Part shown: positions 18,064 to 27,050 of the stretch, piece by piece | Numbering within the stretch: the first letter of the stretch is position 1 | Layout: the number at the start of each line of letters is the position of its first letter | From: Dyadobacter koreensis | GTDB lineage: Bacteria; Bacteroidota; Bacteroidia; Cytophagales; Spirosomataceae | Direction: 5' to 3' | NCBI RefSeq assembly: GCF_900108855.1 | Contig: NZ_FNXY01000009.1 | Location: 62,001-126,000, forward strand | DNA: 64,000 bases | Notes under the pieces: generated by a model | The model's database searches: none | Told to the model about the DNA's origin: nothing | What the model saw: only the letters and a program-made list of their open reading frames with translations | Made by a program: the position numbers and the translations under genes

Positions 18064-18522
18064 CTAATAATCCGAGCGATCATTTTCACGTTTTAAATCT
18101 TTTTCTTTGATACTGTCACGTTTATCGTAGAGCTTTTTACCTTTCGCCAACGCAATGTGTAATTTGGCGAAACCGCGATCTGTTGTGAAAAGACGTACCG
18201 GAACAATTGTTAATCCCTGGTCTTTTAAATTCTCGCTTAGCTTTCTCATCTCCCGCTTGGTAAGTAATAGTTTTCGGTCACGTAATGGATCATGGTTCCA
18301 GTGCGTTCCCTCGGTATATACGGAAATGTGCATGCTGCGAACAAATAATTCACCATCCATAAAAAGGCAGTATGCATCGGTCAGGTTGACTTTCCCCTGG
18401 CGTATCGATTTTATCTCAGTTCCTGTTAAGGATAAACCTGCTGTAAACTCTTCAAGAAAAAAATATTCGAACGACGCACGTCTATTTCGGATATCGACTT
18501 TTTTTACTAATTTCTCTGACAT
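18064..18522 (-). CDS. smpB: SsrA-binding protein SmpB
   Basis: A 152-residue partner of tmRNA in rescue of stalled ribosomes. The N-terminal NRRASFEYFFLEEFTAGL and the core GTEIKSIRQGKVNLTDAYC are diagnostic. The basic tail (KGKKLYDKRDSIKEKD) is the part that enters the decoding centre. Length and motifs are normal. The ssrA gene itself was not seen in the window. It is divergent from the NTF2-like gene on the plus strand. Confidence 0.97.
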   Translation of the reverse strand: MSEKLVKKVDIRNRRASFEYFFLEEFTAGLSLTGTEIKSIRQGKVNLTDAYCLFMDGELFVRSMHISVYTEGTHWNHDPLRDRKLLLTKREMRKLSENLKDQGLTIVPVRLFTTDRGFAKLHIALAKGKKLYDKRDSIKEKDLKRENDRSDY

Positions 18523-18583
18523 ATTATAATACTAACACAAAAAGGTCTGTAAAATTAGGGTTTTGCTAAAACTATACCAACAA

Positions 18584-19063
18584 ATGAGAAAAAGCATCTG
18601 CCGGCACGTTTTAATATCCGCGCTTTTACCGTTCCTTTTAATAACTATTCCGAATTTTGCCTATTCTCAGTCCGAAGATGCTTTGATAAGAGCTGCGGTT
18701 GATAAATTATTTAATGGAATGAGATCAGGCGATTCCTCAATGGTAAGAAGTGTCTTTATGCCGCAAGCAACATTGACATCAGTTTCTAAAAATGAAAAAG
18801 ATTCCGTCGTGATACATATCAGCAAAGCCGACGCTTTCGTAGCAGCAGTTGGGAAGCCGCATACAGAAAAGTGGGACGAAAGGATTTCAGACGTAAAAAT
18901 TTCCGCAGATGATCCGATGGCTATTGTCTGGGCTCCGTATAAGTTCTTCCGTGGCGAAACATTTTCTCATTGTGGCGTGAATGTTTTCACAATGGTTAAA
19001 GGTAAAAGTGGCTGGAAGATTAATGCAATCACTGATACAAGGAGAAAAACGAACTGTCCTTAA
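18584..19063 (+). CDS. Secreted NTF2-like (putative lumazine-binding / DUF4440-like) protein
   Basis: 159 residues from the ATG at 18584; a TTG at 18563 would add seven residues ahead of the signal peptide. The signal peptide ends near FAYSQ. The mature part begins EDALIRAAVDKLFNGMRSGD, followed by mixed strands, which is the layout of small SnoaL/NTF2-like or Lumazine_bd_2 proteins found in Bacteroidota. No catalytic residues are obvious. Its role is unknown. It is an isolated gene between smpB and accD, both on the other strand. Confidence 0.7.
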   Translation: MRKSICRHVLISALLPFLLITIPNFAYSQSEDALIRAAVDKLFNGMRSGDSSMVRSVFMPQATLTSVSKNEKDSVVIHISKADAFVAAVGKPHTEKWDERISDVKISADDPMAIVWAPYKFFRGETFSHCGVNVFTMVKGKSGWKINAITDTRRKTNCP

Positions 19064-19124
19064 TCCGGAAATTTTTAATTCTGTTTTTGCAAGACTTCGA
19101 TTTTAATCTCTGAAATGTAATTTT

Positions 19125-19180
19125 CAAAAACTAAAACCACTGTTTCGCGAACGGACGATACGCTTGGCAGTGGCTTTAGT
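19125..19180 (-). terminator. Terminator after accD
   Basis: On the minus strand ACTAAAGCCACTG pairs with CAGTGGTTTTAGT (13 bp with one G-U) around a 25-nt loop and is followed by TTTTTG. The long loop contains a small TTCGCGAA palindrome. It also lies downstream of the convergent NTF2-like gene and may serve both. Confidence 0.6.
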
Positions 19181-19199
19181 GACTAAAAAAATTCTCGGT

Positions 19200-20042
19200 T
19201 TATTTCAGCATCGTTAATAGACTGCTTAATTTGTCCTTTAAATCTTTGCGATCTACAATAAAGTCGAGGAAGCCGTGCTCCAATACAAATTCAGCACTCT
19301 GGAATCCTTTCGGAAGATCCTTACCAATCGTTTCACGTATGACGCGCGGACCGGCAAACCCGATCAATGCTTCGGGTTCTGAAATATTAAAATCGCCCAA
19401 CATTGCATAAGATGCCGTAACGCCACCTGTGGTTGGATCTGTCAACAAAGAAATATAAGGAATCCCGGCCTCGGATAATAACGCAAGTCTTGCAGAAGTT
19501 TTTGCCATTTGCATCAAGGAAAATCCTGCTTCCATCATACGGGCACCTCCAGACTTGGAGATCATCAAAAATGGCTGTTTGTGTTTCAGAGAATAATTAA
19601 TCGCACGGGCTATTTTTTCTCCTACCACTGAACCCATCGATCCGCCGATGAAATTAAAATCCATACAGGCAATGACAATTTTTACGTCGTTCATTTTTCC
19701 GTGTCCCGTACGAACTGCATCTTTCAAACCCGTTTTTAATTGAGTTGCTCTGATACGATCCGGGTATGCTTTTGTATCAACAAAATTGAGAGGATCACCG
19801 GAAGTCAGATCGGCGTCCAGTTCTGTAAATTTATTTTGGTCGAATAGTAATTCAAAATAAACATCAGAGCCCACCTTTTCATGATAGTTGCAATGAGGAC
19901 AAGTGTAAGCGTTTAATTTATGCTCTCTTGTAGCAGTAATTTTCTTACAACTTGGACATTGATACCACAACCCATCTGGAGCTTCACGTTTCATTTCGGT
20001 GGGAGTATTGATACCTTTTTCTTTCCGAATAAACCAGGACAT
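19200..20042 (-). CDS. accD: Acetyl-CoA carboxylase carboxyltransferase subunit beta
   Basis: A 280-residue protein that, with AccA, transfers carboxyl from biotin to acetyl-CoA for fatty acid synthesis. The N-terminal zinc ribbon is complete (C29, C32, C48, C51). The crotonase-like core shows [31 protein letters not shown] and a [16 protein letters not shown] segment. Start ATG 20042 with a good promoter upstream. accA is not adjacent, which is common in this phylum. Confidence 0.96.
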   Translation of the reverse strand: MSWFIRKEKGINTPTEMKREAPDGLWYQCPSCKKITATREHKLNAYTCPHCNYHEKVGSDVYFELLFDQNKFTELDADLTSGDPLNFVDTKAYPDRIRATQLKTGLKDAVRTGHGKMNDVKIVIACMDFNFIGGSMGSVVGEKIARAINYSLKHKQPFLMISKSGGARMMEAGFSLMQMAKTSARLALLSEAGIPYISLLTDPTTGGVTASYAMLGDFNISEPEALIGFAGPRVIRETIGKDLPKGFQSAEFVLEHGFLDFIVDRKDLKDKLSSLLTMLK

Positions 20043-20121
20043 ATTATTTAGTGGGTTAATATCTTTGATTATAGTCTGTATAACAAACCTTTTAGATGTA
20101 ATTCATGATGAAATTAGGGGT

Positions 20122-20154
20122 CAAATATACTAATAAATGTTTGGTATCATCAAA
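20122..20154 (-). promoter_or_regulatory. Promoter of accD
   Basis: On the minus strand TTTG (20154-20151), a 21-nt spacer and TATATTTG (20129-20122) match the Bacteroidota consensus. Transcription would start near 20116, giving a leader of about 74 nt. Confidence 0.6.
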
Positions 20155-20306
20155 GAGTGACGGAGTTTGCATTCCTACTATTTAATTTTAACCTCGGTTT
20201 AACAAATTGGGCATGAATTAAATTTATTTTAACTTGTAGCCTCATTCGCTCAAACAAGAATTCAAGATGGGTTAAAATCTCTGGATTTCGATTCGTCCTT
20301 TAAGAT

Positions 20307-20846
20307 ATGACAACAACTTCTTCTATTGTGATAATCGTTGGTACCAACAGACCAAACTCTATGTCACGACGCGTCGCAGAATATTACCAAAGGCTTCTTA
20401 ATCAATATAATACAGCAAGCACCATTCTTGATCTGGTTGATTTACCTCATGATTTCACCTTTACTGCACTTTATGGAAACAGCGGAAAAAATGATGAATT
20501 CAACACATTAAGAAGTCAGATTGATGGGGCAGAAAAATTCATTTTCATAACTCCTGAGTACAACGGCTCTTATCCAGGTGTATTAAAAGCATTTATTGAT
20601 GGTCTTCCTTATCCCAATAGTTTTACGAATAAAAAGGCAGCACTGGTAGGTTTATCTTCTAACATGCAGGGGGCAATAACCGCTTTAAGCCATTTAAACG
20701 ACATTTTCAGTTATCTTGGAATGAATACGTTGGCACTTCGCGTGAAGCTCGCGCAAATTCAGGCGCACTTCGTAGACAATGAAATAACCAATCCGCTGTA
20801 TAAGGAATTATTGGAAATACAGGCAGAACAGATTATTCGTTTTTAA
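20307..20846 (+). CDS. NAD(P)H-dependent FMN reductase family protein
   Basis: A 179-residue flavodoxin-fold protein. The FMN-phosphate loop is seen in GTNRPNSMSRRVAEYY (residues 12-27) and the second flavin motif in PEYNGSYPGVLKAFIDGLP. It probably reduces FMN or quinones/chromate-like substrates with NAD(P)H; the true substrate cannot be told. It stands alone, convergent with ftsZ and sharing its terminator. Start ATG 20307. Confidence 0.85.
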   Translation: MTTTSSIVIIVGTNRPNSMSRRVAEYYQRLLNQYNTASTILDLVDLPHDFTFTALYGNSGKNDEFNTLRSQIDGAEKFIFITPEYNGSYPGVLKAFIDGLPYPNSFTNKKAALVGLSSNMQGAITALSHLNDIFSYLGMNTLALRVKLAQIQAHFVDNEITNPLYKELLEIQAEQIIRF

Positions 20847-20847
20847 A

Positions 20848-20880
20848 AGAAAAAGGAGCCTTATCAGCTCCTTTTTCTTT
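20848..20880. terminator. Bidirectional terminator between the flavin reductase gene and ftsZ
   Basis: Perfect 13-bp arms AAGAAAAAGGAGC (20848-20860) and GCTCCTTTTTCTT (20868-20880), 7-nt loop, with T-rich tails in both directions. It lies exactly between two convergent stop codons. Confidence 0.85.
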
Positions 20881-22305
20881 TTATTTTAACCAATGCTGTT
20901 CCATTTCGTTTGCCGGAATAGTCGGTCTTTTCCATAGTTCAATATGACTGCGGCGGTAAGCCGGCCCTTCCAGATCGCCCCATTTGACAAGGCCACTCTG
21001 AAATGATTTCACCATAGCTTCAATCTTAGCTGTCTCTTCATTTGACCAATCATTATTTTCGCCAAGCTCCACATAAGAAACATGAGTAAAAGATGATGTG
21101 TTGTCAATAGCAAGCACATTTGGATCAACCATGAAATCGATCGAGCCTGTTGCCGTATTTTCTTCCAGTTCCTGAGTTAATATCAACTCAGGTTGAACGT
21201 GTTCCGGAATTTCAGGAACCTCAGGAACAACTTCGTGAGGGTTTGTTTTTCCATTAAATCCATTTTTCAATGCAATTCCCGGGATTGGTGATTCGATGCT
21301 GTCAAAACCGGCAGCGACAATAGTAACACGTAATTTATCACTTAGCGAATCATCTGTGATCGTACCAAGCTTGAACATTCTCGCTTCGCCACCAACCTGG
21401 GAAAGTACATATTTCCAGATTTCACGCTGCTCTTTCATCGTAGCCTCTCTCTTTTTGCTCGTTGCCAGCGTCACAAGGATACGTTTCGCACCTCTGATAT
21501 CGCGATCGTTCAAAAGAGGAGAGTCCAGTGCTTCTTTAATGGCTACCTGAGCACGGTCAAGACCAGTTGCCTCAGCAGTTCCCATCACAGATTGTCCTGC
21601 ATTTTTAAGAACCTTTTCAACGTCTTTAAAGTCAGTGTTGATATTCCCGTTCGTCGTGATGATTTCAGAAATACTTTTTACTGCATTAAGAAGAATTCCA
21701 TCAGCCTCGGCAAACGCCTGGGTCAATGTCATATCTTCATAGAGTTCTTCAAGTTTATCATTCAGTACGACCAGTACGGTATCACTGAATTCTTTCAATT
21801 GTTCGATACCTTCAAGTGCCTGCTCTTTTTTATCAAGACCTTCCCAGGTATATGGAGCTGTAACTACTGCCACAGTCAGTTTTCCCATTTCCTTGGCAAG
21901 CTGTGCAATAACAGGTGCTGCTCCGGTTCCCGTTCCACCGCCCATACCGGCTGTGATGAAAACCATCTGTGTAGACCCTCCCAGCAAAGCTTTGATCTCT
22001 TCAATTGTTTCAAGAGCCGCTTCTTTTCCTTTTGTTGCATCTGTACCAGCTCCCAAACCTTGGGTCAATGTAGCACCAAGCTGAATTTTTACAGGAACCG
22101 GACTATTGGCCAATGCCTGCCTGTCTGTGTTACAAACCGCAAATTCTACATCTTTGATTTTCTTTTCAAACATGTAGTTGACGGCATTACTTCCTCCTCC
22201 TCCAACACCTATCACTTTGATGATAGCTGGTTCGGTCATGGGGTCCTTTACGATTTCGTTCACTATGTAGTCCTGGTCTAAAGAGTGCAACAAATTTTTA
22301 TTCAT
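20881..22305 (-). CDS. ftsZ: Cell division protein FtsZ
   Basis: A tubulin-like GTPase that forms the division ring. The GTP-binding loop GGGTGTG is at 122-128 and VIGVGGGGSNAVN at 31-43. The ATG at 22305 (474 residues) is chosen; the frame is open to a TTG at 22341 but that would reach within 7 bp of the ftsA stop. After the core there is a Pro/Glu-rich linker and an unusual C-terminal peptide: GPAYRRSHIEL followed by about 18 more residues, instead of the usual terminal DIPAFLR-type motif. It is the last gene of the dcw cluster. Confidence 0.97.
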   Translation of the reverse strand: MNKNLLHSLDQDYIVNEIVKDPMTEPAIIKVIGVGGGGSNAVNYMFEKKIKDVEFAVCNTDRQALANSPVPVKIQLGATLTQGLGAGTDATKGKEAALETIEEIKALLGGSTQMVFITAGMGGGTGTGAAPVIAQLAKEMGKLTVAVVTAPYTWEGLDKKEQALEGIEQLKEFSDTVLVVLNDKLEELYEDMTLTQAFAEADGILLNAVKSISEIITTNGNINTDFKDVEKVLKNAGQSVMGTAEATGLDRAQVAIKEALDSPLLNDRDIRGAKRILVTLATSKKREATMKEQREIWKYVLSQVGGEARMFKLGTITDDSLSDKLRVTIVAAGFDSIESPIPGIALKNGFNGKTNPHEVVPEVPEIPEHVQPELILTQELEENTATGSIDFMVDPNVLAIDNTSSFTHVSYVELGENNDWSNEETAKIEAMVKSFQSGLVKWGDLEGPAYRRSHIELWKRPTIPANEMEQHWLK

Positions 22306-22347
22306 AGTCCGGGGTGGTTGATATAAGTGCAATTCTTCCAAATAATT

Positions 22348-23691
22348 TCAATAATCTCCTATGCTGTCGTCTTTTCTGCCAATGATACGATCCCAAAACG
22401 AGCCATCATCCTTGGGTAATCTTTTCACTTCTTTTGGTTTAGTGGGTGTTTCTCTTAACGGGGCACTTTGATGTACAGGAGGTTTACATATTGATTTTAC
22501 GCGTGGATCTATTGACTTAATACCAGCCCAGGCTAATCCTATCGCAGTTGAATACGAAGTATTGCTAACAGCATCAGCTTTTGCAGTATGCGCCAGACGT
22601 TCAGGTAATCCGACCCGAACAGGCATATTGGTCACTTTTTCAAATAATATTTCTATCTCAGGAATATTGGCCGTTCCGCCAGTCAGAACGAGGCCGCCAA
22701 TCAGATGTTCTTCATATCCGGACTTAATAATTTCGGCATATACCATAGCCGCAATTTCTTTCAACCGTTCTTCGATAATCAGCGCAACATTTTTCTTTAA
22801 AACTTGCTTTGGCGCACGTCCTGCAAGGAAGTTAACCAAAATTTCAATATTAAGCGGTACATCGGCAGAAATTGCCACGCCGTGTTCCTTTTTCAACTTT
22901 TCAGCATTTGGCAATTGAATGCCGCATCCCGTCTTCAGGTCAGCGGTGATTAGCCTTCCAGCGACTGGGAAAGACGCAATGTGCCTGATAATTCCTTCCG
23001 AATATATCACAAGATCCGTGGTGTGGTCGCCAATATCGACCATAGCGATACCGGCTTTCATTTCACCTTCATCCAGCACAGCCAGGCTGGTTGCGAGCGG
23101 TGCGTAAATCATCTTGTCGCATTTCAGATGCGGGTCAGCTTCGACAAGGCTTTTTCTTGTACGCTGAATCGACTGATTATTTGCAGAAACAATCAGGAAA
23201 TTTCCTCCAAGCTTAATTCCGGTTCTTCCAACAGGCTGACGAACACCCATGGAGTTATCCACAACAAATTCCATAGGCAAAACGTGAAGCACATCATAAT
23301 TTGCTTCTGTCTTCGCCCGGTACATATCGTCAACTAACTGATCTACATCTTTTTGTGTAACTTCATCACCTGCCGAAGATGTTGGTCGTATACTTCCGTC
23401 ACTCTGAGGTGTAACCCTTACATGACTTCCGCTAAAACTTACATTTACAATACCAATATCCAGATCAGAACGCGATGAAGCCTCTGCCAGTGCTTCACGT
23501 AAAGCAGTTCCAACCTGCATTATATTTTCCACCGAACCATTTATTACGGCTCCTTCAGGCACAAGAACCTCACTAAATCCCAAAATCTCAATATTGTCAA
23601 AACGAGATCCCGTTGCTTTGCCCTGTGCTGCGATTACGGTAATTTTCGTGCTTCCAATATCTACTCCTACTACAATATTATCCTGTGCCAT
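22348..23691 (-). CDS. ftsA: Cell division protein FtsA
   Basis: A 447-residue actin-like ATPase that tethers FtsZ to the membrane. Phosphate-binding motifs VGVDIGSTKITV (8-19) and the second loop AMVDIGDHTTDLVIYSEG are clear, as is the adenosine motif VLTGGTANIPEI. The C-terminal FWDRIIGRK could be the amphipathic membrane anchor, though it is followed by an acidic end. It lies 15 bp after ftsQ and 42 bp before ftsZ. Confidence 0.96.
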   Translation of the reverse strand: MAQDNIVVGVDIGSTKITVIAAQGKATGSRFDNIEILGFSEVLVPEGAVINGSVENIMQVGTALREALAEASSRSDLDIGIVNVSFSGSHVRVTPQSDGSIRPTSSAGDEVTQKDVDQLVDDMYRAKTEANYDVLHVLPMEFVVDNSMGVRQPVGRTGIKLGGNFLIVSANNQSIQRTRKSLVEADPHLKCDKMIYAPLATSLAVLDEGEMKAGIAMVDIGDHTTDLVIYSEGIIRHIASFPVAGRLITADLKTGCGIQLPNAEKLKKEHGVAISADVPLNIEILVNFLAGRAPKQVLKKNVALIIEERLKEIAAMVYAEIIKSGYEEHLIGGLVLTGGTANIPEIEILFEKVTNMPVRVGLPERLAHTAKADAVSNTSYSTAIGLAWAGIKSIDPRVKSICKPPVHQSAPLRETPTKPKEVKRLPKDDGSFWDRIIGRKDDSIGDY

Positions 23692-23706
23692 GTTGATGGT
23701 GAATTA

Positions 23707-24483
23707 TTATTCACAAACTATTTGATCTTGAAACTTAACACTAATTTTCGAATATCTGCTCCAGTCTTTGCTAAGCACTTTGTCATAAAAAATACGCAGC
23801 TTATCAAATTTTGGCACAAAATCCTCCGGCATTCCCAGCTCGATACGCTGGTCACCCAGCAAAGTCATTAACTGTACTTCGCCGTCTTTATCGACGAACA
23901 TTTCAGCAATCTGGGCTTTCCAGAATTCATCCGTATTTAAAAAACGGATCAAATCCATCAGCATCAACCCTTTTTTACTTTTCAATTGTTTTGAATTTAT
24001 AAAAAAAGGCCCTGAAACTAACAATGTCCGTGCTGAATAACTATCAGACAACGGAAAAAAAACGCCTTCGTCGTTAATATAGTATCCAGATGTATTTCGC
24101 CACTCTCCGTTCTGCGATGTGTTGATCCATCTCGCAAGTGGTTTCTCCTGCTCAACTTCTACGACAACATTGCCTTTCAGGTCACGAAAAACCTGACATT
24201 TTTTTACAAGTTTATTTTTCCTGACCCTGTTTTCAAGGTCGGAAAGATGAACATCCCGTAATCTGCTTCCCAATAATGGATCACTTCCGTTCTCCGTAAG
24301 CAGCATCTGAATATCTGTTTTATCCAGAAAATGCATCCCGGAATCACCGTCAATAGAGATGATTATATTGTTACATCGCTGATTACCAAGGCGGCTTTCG
24401 GCCATACCAATGCCAATAATAGGCAGTATGAGCCACAAGCTACGTTTAAACAAATGCCAAGAATAGTCAAATTTACGTAACAT
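23707..24483 (-). CDS. ftsQ: Cell division protein FtsQ/DivIB
   Basis: A 258-residue bitopic protein: a short cytoplasmic N-terminus, one membrane helix (about residues 14-28, RSLWLILPIIGIGMAE) and a periplasmic part with a POTRA-like start (residues 40-90) and a beta-rich FtsQ domain. Sequence conservation in this family is low; identity is supported by topology and by position between murC and ftsA. Start ATG 24483. Confidence 0.88.
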   Translation of the reverse strand: MLRKFDYSWHLFKRSLWLILPIIGIGMAESRLGNQRCNNIIISIDGDSGMHFLDKTDIQMLLTENGSDPLLGSRLRDVHLSDLENRVRKNKLVKKCQVFRDLKGNVVVEVEQEKPLARWINTSQNGEWRNTSGYYINDEGVFFPLSDSYSARTLLVSGPFFINSKQLKSKKGLMLMDLIRFLNTDEFWKAQIAEMFVDKDGEVQLMTLLGDQRIELGMPEDFVPKFDKLRIFYDKVLSKDWSRYSKISVKFQDQIVCE

Positions 24484-24508
24484 CTTAGTAATTTTAAAAG
24501 CGCTGGTA

Positions 24509-25900
24509 CTAATTATTACTAAAAGGGTTTTGTAGAATATTTTTGATAGGGCCTACAAGGGTATCAATATCACCTGCCCCTATTGTCACCACAATATCCG
24601 TATTTAATTTCGGTAAAAGGTCCAAAACATCTTTTTTACTGACTAAATGTTTATCCTCGATCTCTACTTTTCCTAACAACATCTCAGAATTTACTCCTTC
24701 AATCGGCAATTCTCTGGCAGGATAAATGTCGAGTAATAGTAATCTGTCGACTAACGATAAGCTCTCTGAAAACCCATCGGCAAAATCCCTCGTTCGTGTA
24801 AACAAGTGGGGTTGAAATATCCCCGTGATATGCCGTCCCGGGTAAAGAGCCTTCACCGAAGATAGAAACGCTTCAATCTCAGAAGGATGATGCGCATAGT
24901 CGTCAATATATACTTTTGCAGGAAGTTCGACCTGGTATTCAAAACGTCTTTTTACTCCTTTATAACTTTCAAGGGCTCCTTTGATACTTTCACCCGAAAC
25001 ACCAAGATGGAGAGCTACTGCGCTCGCAGCTATCGAATTTTCGATGTTATGATATCCCGGGATTTTCATTGCAATATCCTTGATCATTCCTTCCGGATAA
25101 ATAATGTCAAATACAAAACGGGCATTTTCAATTCTTATGTTTCCCGCATGATAATCTCCGCTATCCAAAGAATAAGTAAACACATTTGCCTTCGTACTAT
25201 CAGCAAGATCTAATCCTTCTCTCATAAACAGTGCCCCCCCTTCATCGATCTGGCCAACAAATTCCCTGAATGACGCCAATACATTTTCATGCTTGCCATA
25301 AATATCCAGATGGTCTGCATCCGTTGATGTGACAATGGCAATTTCAGGAAACAATGTTAAGAATGACCGGTCAAATTCATCGGCCTCAACTACACAGACG
25401 ACTTCATTTAAATTTTCTGTTGGGGCATTTAACAACAAATTGGTACCATAGTTCTGGGTTATTCCACCCAAAAATGCAGTACAATTAACATCAGAATAAC
25501 GAAGTATGTGCGCAACCAAAGACGAAGTCGTTGTTTTTCCGTGTGTTCCGGCTACGCCTACCGTTTTTAAATTTTTTGTAAGCAAACCTAATACTTGTGA
25601 TCTTTTCAGGATCATAAAATTTTCCTGCCTGAAATAATTCATTTGCTTATGCTGGACCGGAACAGCGGGCGTATAAACAATTAATGTTTCTGACGGATCT
25701 GCCAAAAATGCTGCTGGAATGCTTTCTATTTCGTCTTCAAGTGTCACAGGAATTCCCTCAGTAATCAGGTTTTCAACCAGTGGGGTTAATGTTTTATCAT
25801 AACCTGCTACCTGAAATTCATTGGCTTTGAACCATCGTGCCAATGCGCTCATTCCTATTCCGCCTATTCCTACAAAATATATGTACTTCCAGTTATTCAT
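24509..25900 (-). CDS. murC: UDP-N-acetylmuramate--L-alanine ligase
   Basis: A 463-residue Mur ligase adding L-Ala to UDP-MurNAc. The N-terminal Rossmann motif FVGIGGIGMSALARW, the P-loop VAGTHGKTTTSSLVAH and the central DYAHHPSEI motif are all present. It starts at ATG 25900, 43 bp after murG, and precedes ftsQ. Length is typical. Confidence 0.97.
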   Translation of the reverse strand: MNNWKYIYFVGIGGIGMSALARWFKANEFQVAGYDKTLTPLVENLITEGIPVTLEDEIESIPAAFLADPSETLIVYTPAVPVQHKQMNYFRQENFMILKRSQVLGLLTKNLKTVGVAGTHGKTTTSSLVAHILRYSDVNCTAFLGGITQNYGTNLLLNAPTENLNEVVCVVEADEFDRSFLTLFPEIAIVTSTDADHLDIYGKHENVLASFREFVGQIDEGGALFMREGLDLADSTKANVFTYSLDSGDYHAGNIRIENARFVFDIIYPEGMIKDIAMKIPGYHNIENSIAASAVALHLGVSGESIKGALESYKGVKRRFEYQVELPAKVYIDDYAHHPSEIEAFLSSVKALYPGRHITGIFQPHLFTRTRDFADGFSESLSLVDRLLLLDIYPARELPIEGVNSEMLLGKVEIEDKHLVSKKDVLDLLPKLNTDIVVTIGAGDIDTLVGPIKNILQNPFSNN

Positions 25901-25943
25901 AAAGTCTCGGGGTAAAAAATATATTATCGGTAAATGTAAAAGC

Positions 25944-27050
25944 TTACTTGACTAATTTTAAAACCTCTGCTGCGATGTCGTAAGCTGCTGTCGGCTTTGC
26001 CAATTTTTGGATATTTGATTTAAGTACATCCTGCCTTTTTTGATCTTCCAGTAAACTCAATGCTGCCGGAATCAATTCTTCTGCTGCATTCGAATCTTTA
26101 ATAAAAATCGCAGCATCCTGCTGAACAAGGTTCATCGCATTTTTCGTCTGATGATCTTCTGAAGCAAAGGGAAAGGGGACAAGAATCGATGGCTTGATAG
26201 CCAGACACAATTCTGAAACGGATAATGCGCCAGCTCTAGACACCACAACGTCTGCCGCTGCGTAAGCCAGATCCATTTCGTAGATAAACTCAAATGCTTT
26301 CGCGCTAGTTGATTTTAACCCCGAAACAGTTGCCTGAGCTGTTGAGATAAATCCTTTTCCAGTCTGCCATAAAACCTGATAGCCGGATTCTACAAGATTG
26401 GCGATTCCTGCGTTTATACTTTCATTAATCGACTTCGCTCCCAGGCTTCCGCCCATAACGAAAAGCGTTTTCCTGCCATCCTGAAATCCAAAATAATCAA
26501 GTGCTTCCTGTCTTTTAGAAGCCACATCCACGATATCACTTCTCACCGGATTTCCGAAAAGTCTGACTTTTTCTTTTGGGAAAAAAGCTTCCATTCCCGG
26601 ATAGGCGACACAGATCTTACTGGCTCTTTTTGCTAAAAGTTTATTCGTTATTCCCGCGTAAGAATTTTGCTCCTGAATCAGCGTCGGGATACCAAGGAGC
26701 GAGGCAATCATCAATAGGGGACCACTGGCAAAACCACCAACACCAACAGCCACATCCGGGCGAAAATTTTTAATTACAGATCTGGCCTTCCATAAACTAT
26801 TAGTCAGTTTAAAAGGGAAGGCGAGGTTATCCAAAGAAATTTCACGCTTTATTCCTACAATTGGAAGGCCTATGATTTCGTAACCTGCACGCGGCACTTT
26901 CTCCATCTCCATTTTGCCTAGGGCACCCACAAAAAGAATCTCTATTCCGGGTTCAATTTCCTTTAAAGCATTAGCAATGGCAATAGCCGGATATATATGC
27001 CCGCCTGTTCCACCACCACTAATAATTACTCGCTTTGACATAAAATTCAT
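25944..27050 (-). CDS. murG: UDP-GlcNAc:lipid I N-acetylglucosaminyltransferase MurG
   Basis: A 368-residue GT28 glycosyltransferase that makes lipid II at the inner membrane. The glycine-rich N-terminal motif ISGGGTGGHIYPAIAIA and the C-terminal donor-binding stretch ADVVVSRAGALSVSEL are diagnostic. The ATG at 27050 overlaps the ftsW stop codon by one base (TAATG), typical of coupled translation; a second ATG three codons on (MSKRVIISGGG) is equally plausible. Confidence 0.97.
   Translation of the reverse strand: MNFMSKRVIISGGGTGGHIYPAIAIANALKEIEPGIEILFVGALGKMEMEKVPRAGYEIIGLPIVGIKREISLDNLAFPFKLTNSLWKARSVIKNFRPDVAVGVGGFASGPLLMIASLLGIPTLIQEQNSYAGITNKLLAKRASKICVAYPGMEAFFPKEKVRLFGNPVRSDIVDVASKRQEALDYFGFQDGRKTLFVMGGSLGAKSINESINAGIANLVESGYQVLWQTGKGFISTAQATVSGLKSTSAKAFEFIYEMDLAYAAADVVVSRAGALSVSELCLAIKPSILVPFPFASEDHQTKNAMNLVQQDAAIFIKDSNAAEELIPAALSLLEDQKRQDVLKSNIQKLAKPTAAYDIAAEVLKLVK

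Noticed and set aside
21592-22281. 229-codon frame opposite ftsZ
   Set aside because: Exact antisense of a conserved gene, Cys/Phe-rich shadow composition.
22306-22341. Longer FtsZ starting at a TTG
   Set aside because: Leaves only 6 bp after ftsA and adds residues with no family support; the ATG at 22305 is better.
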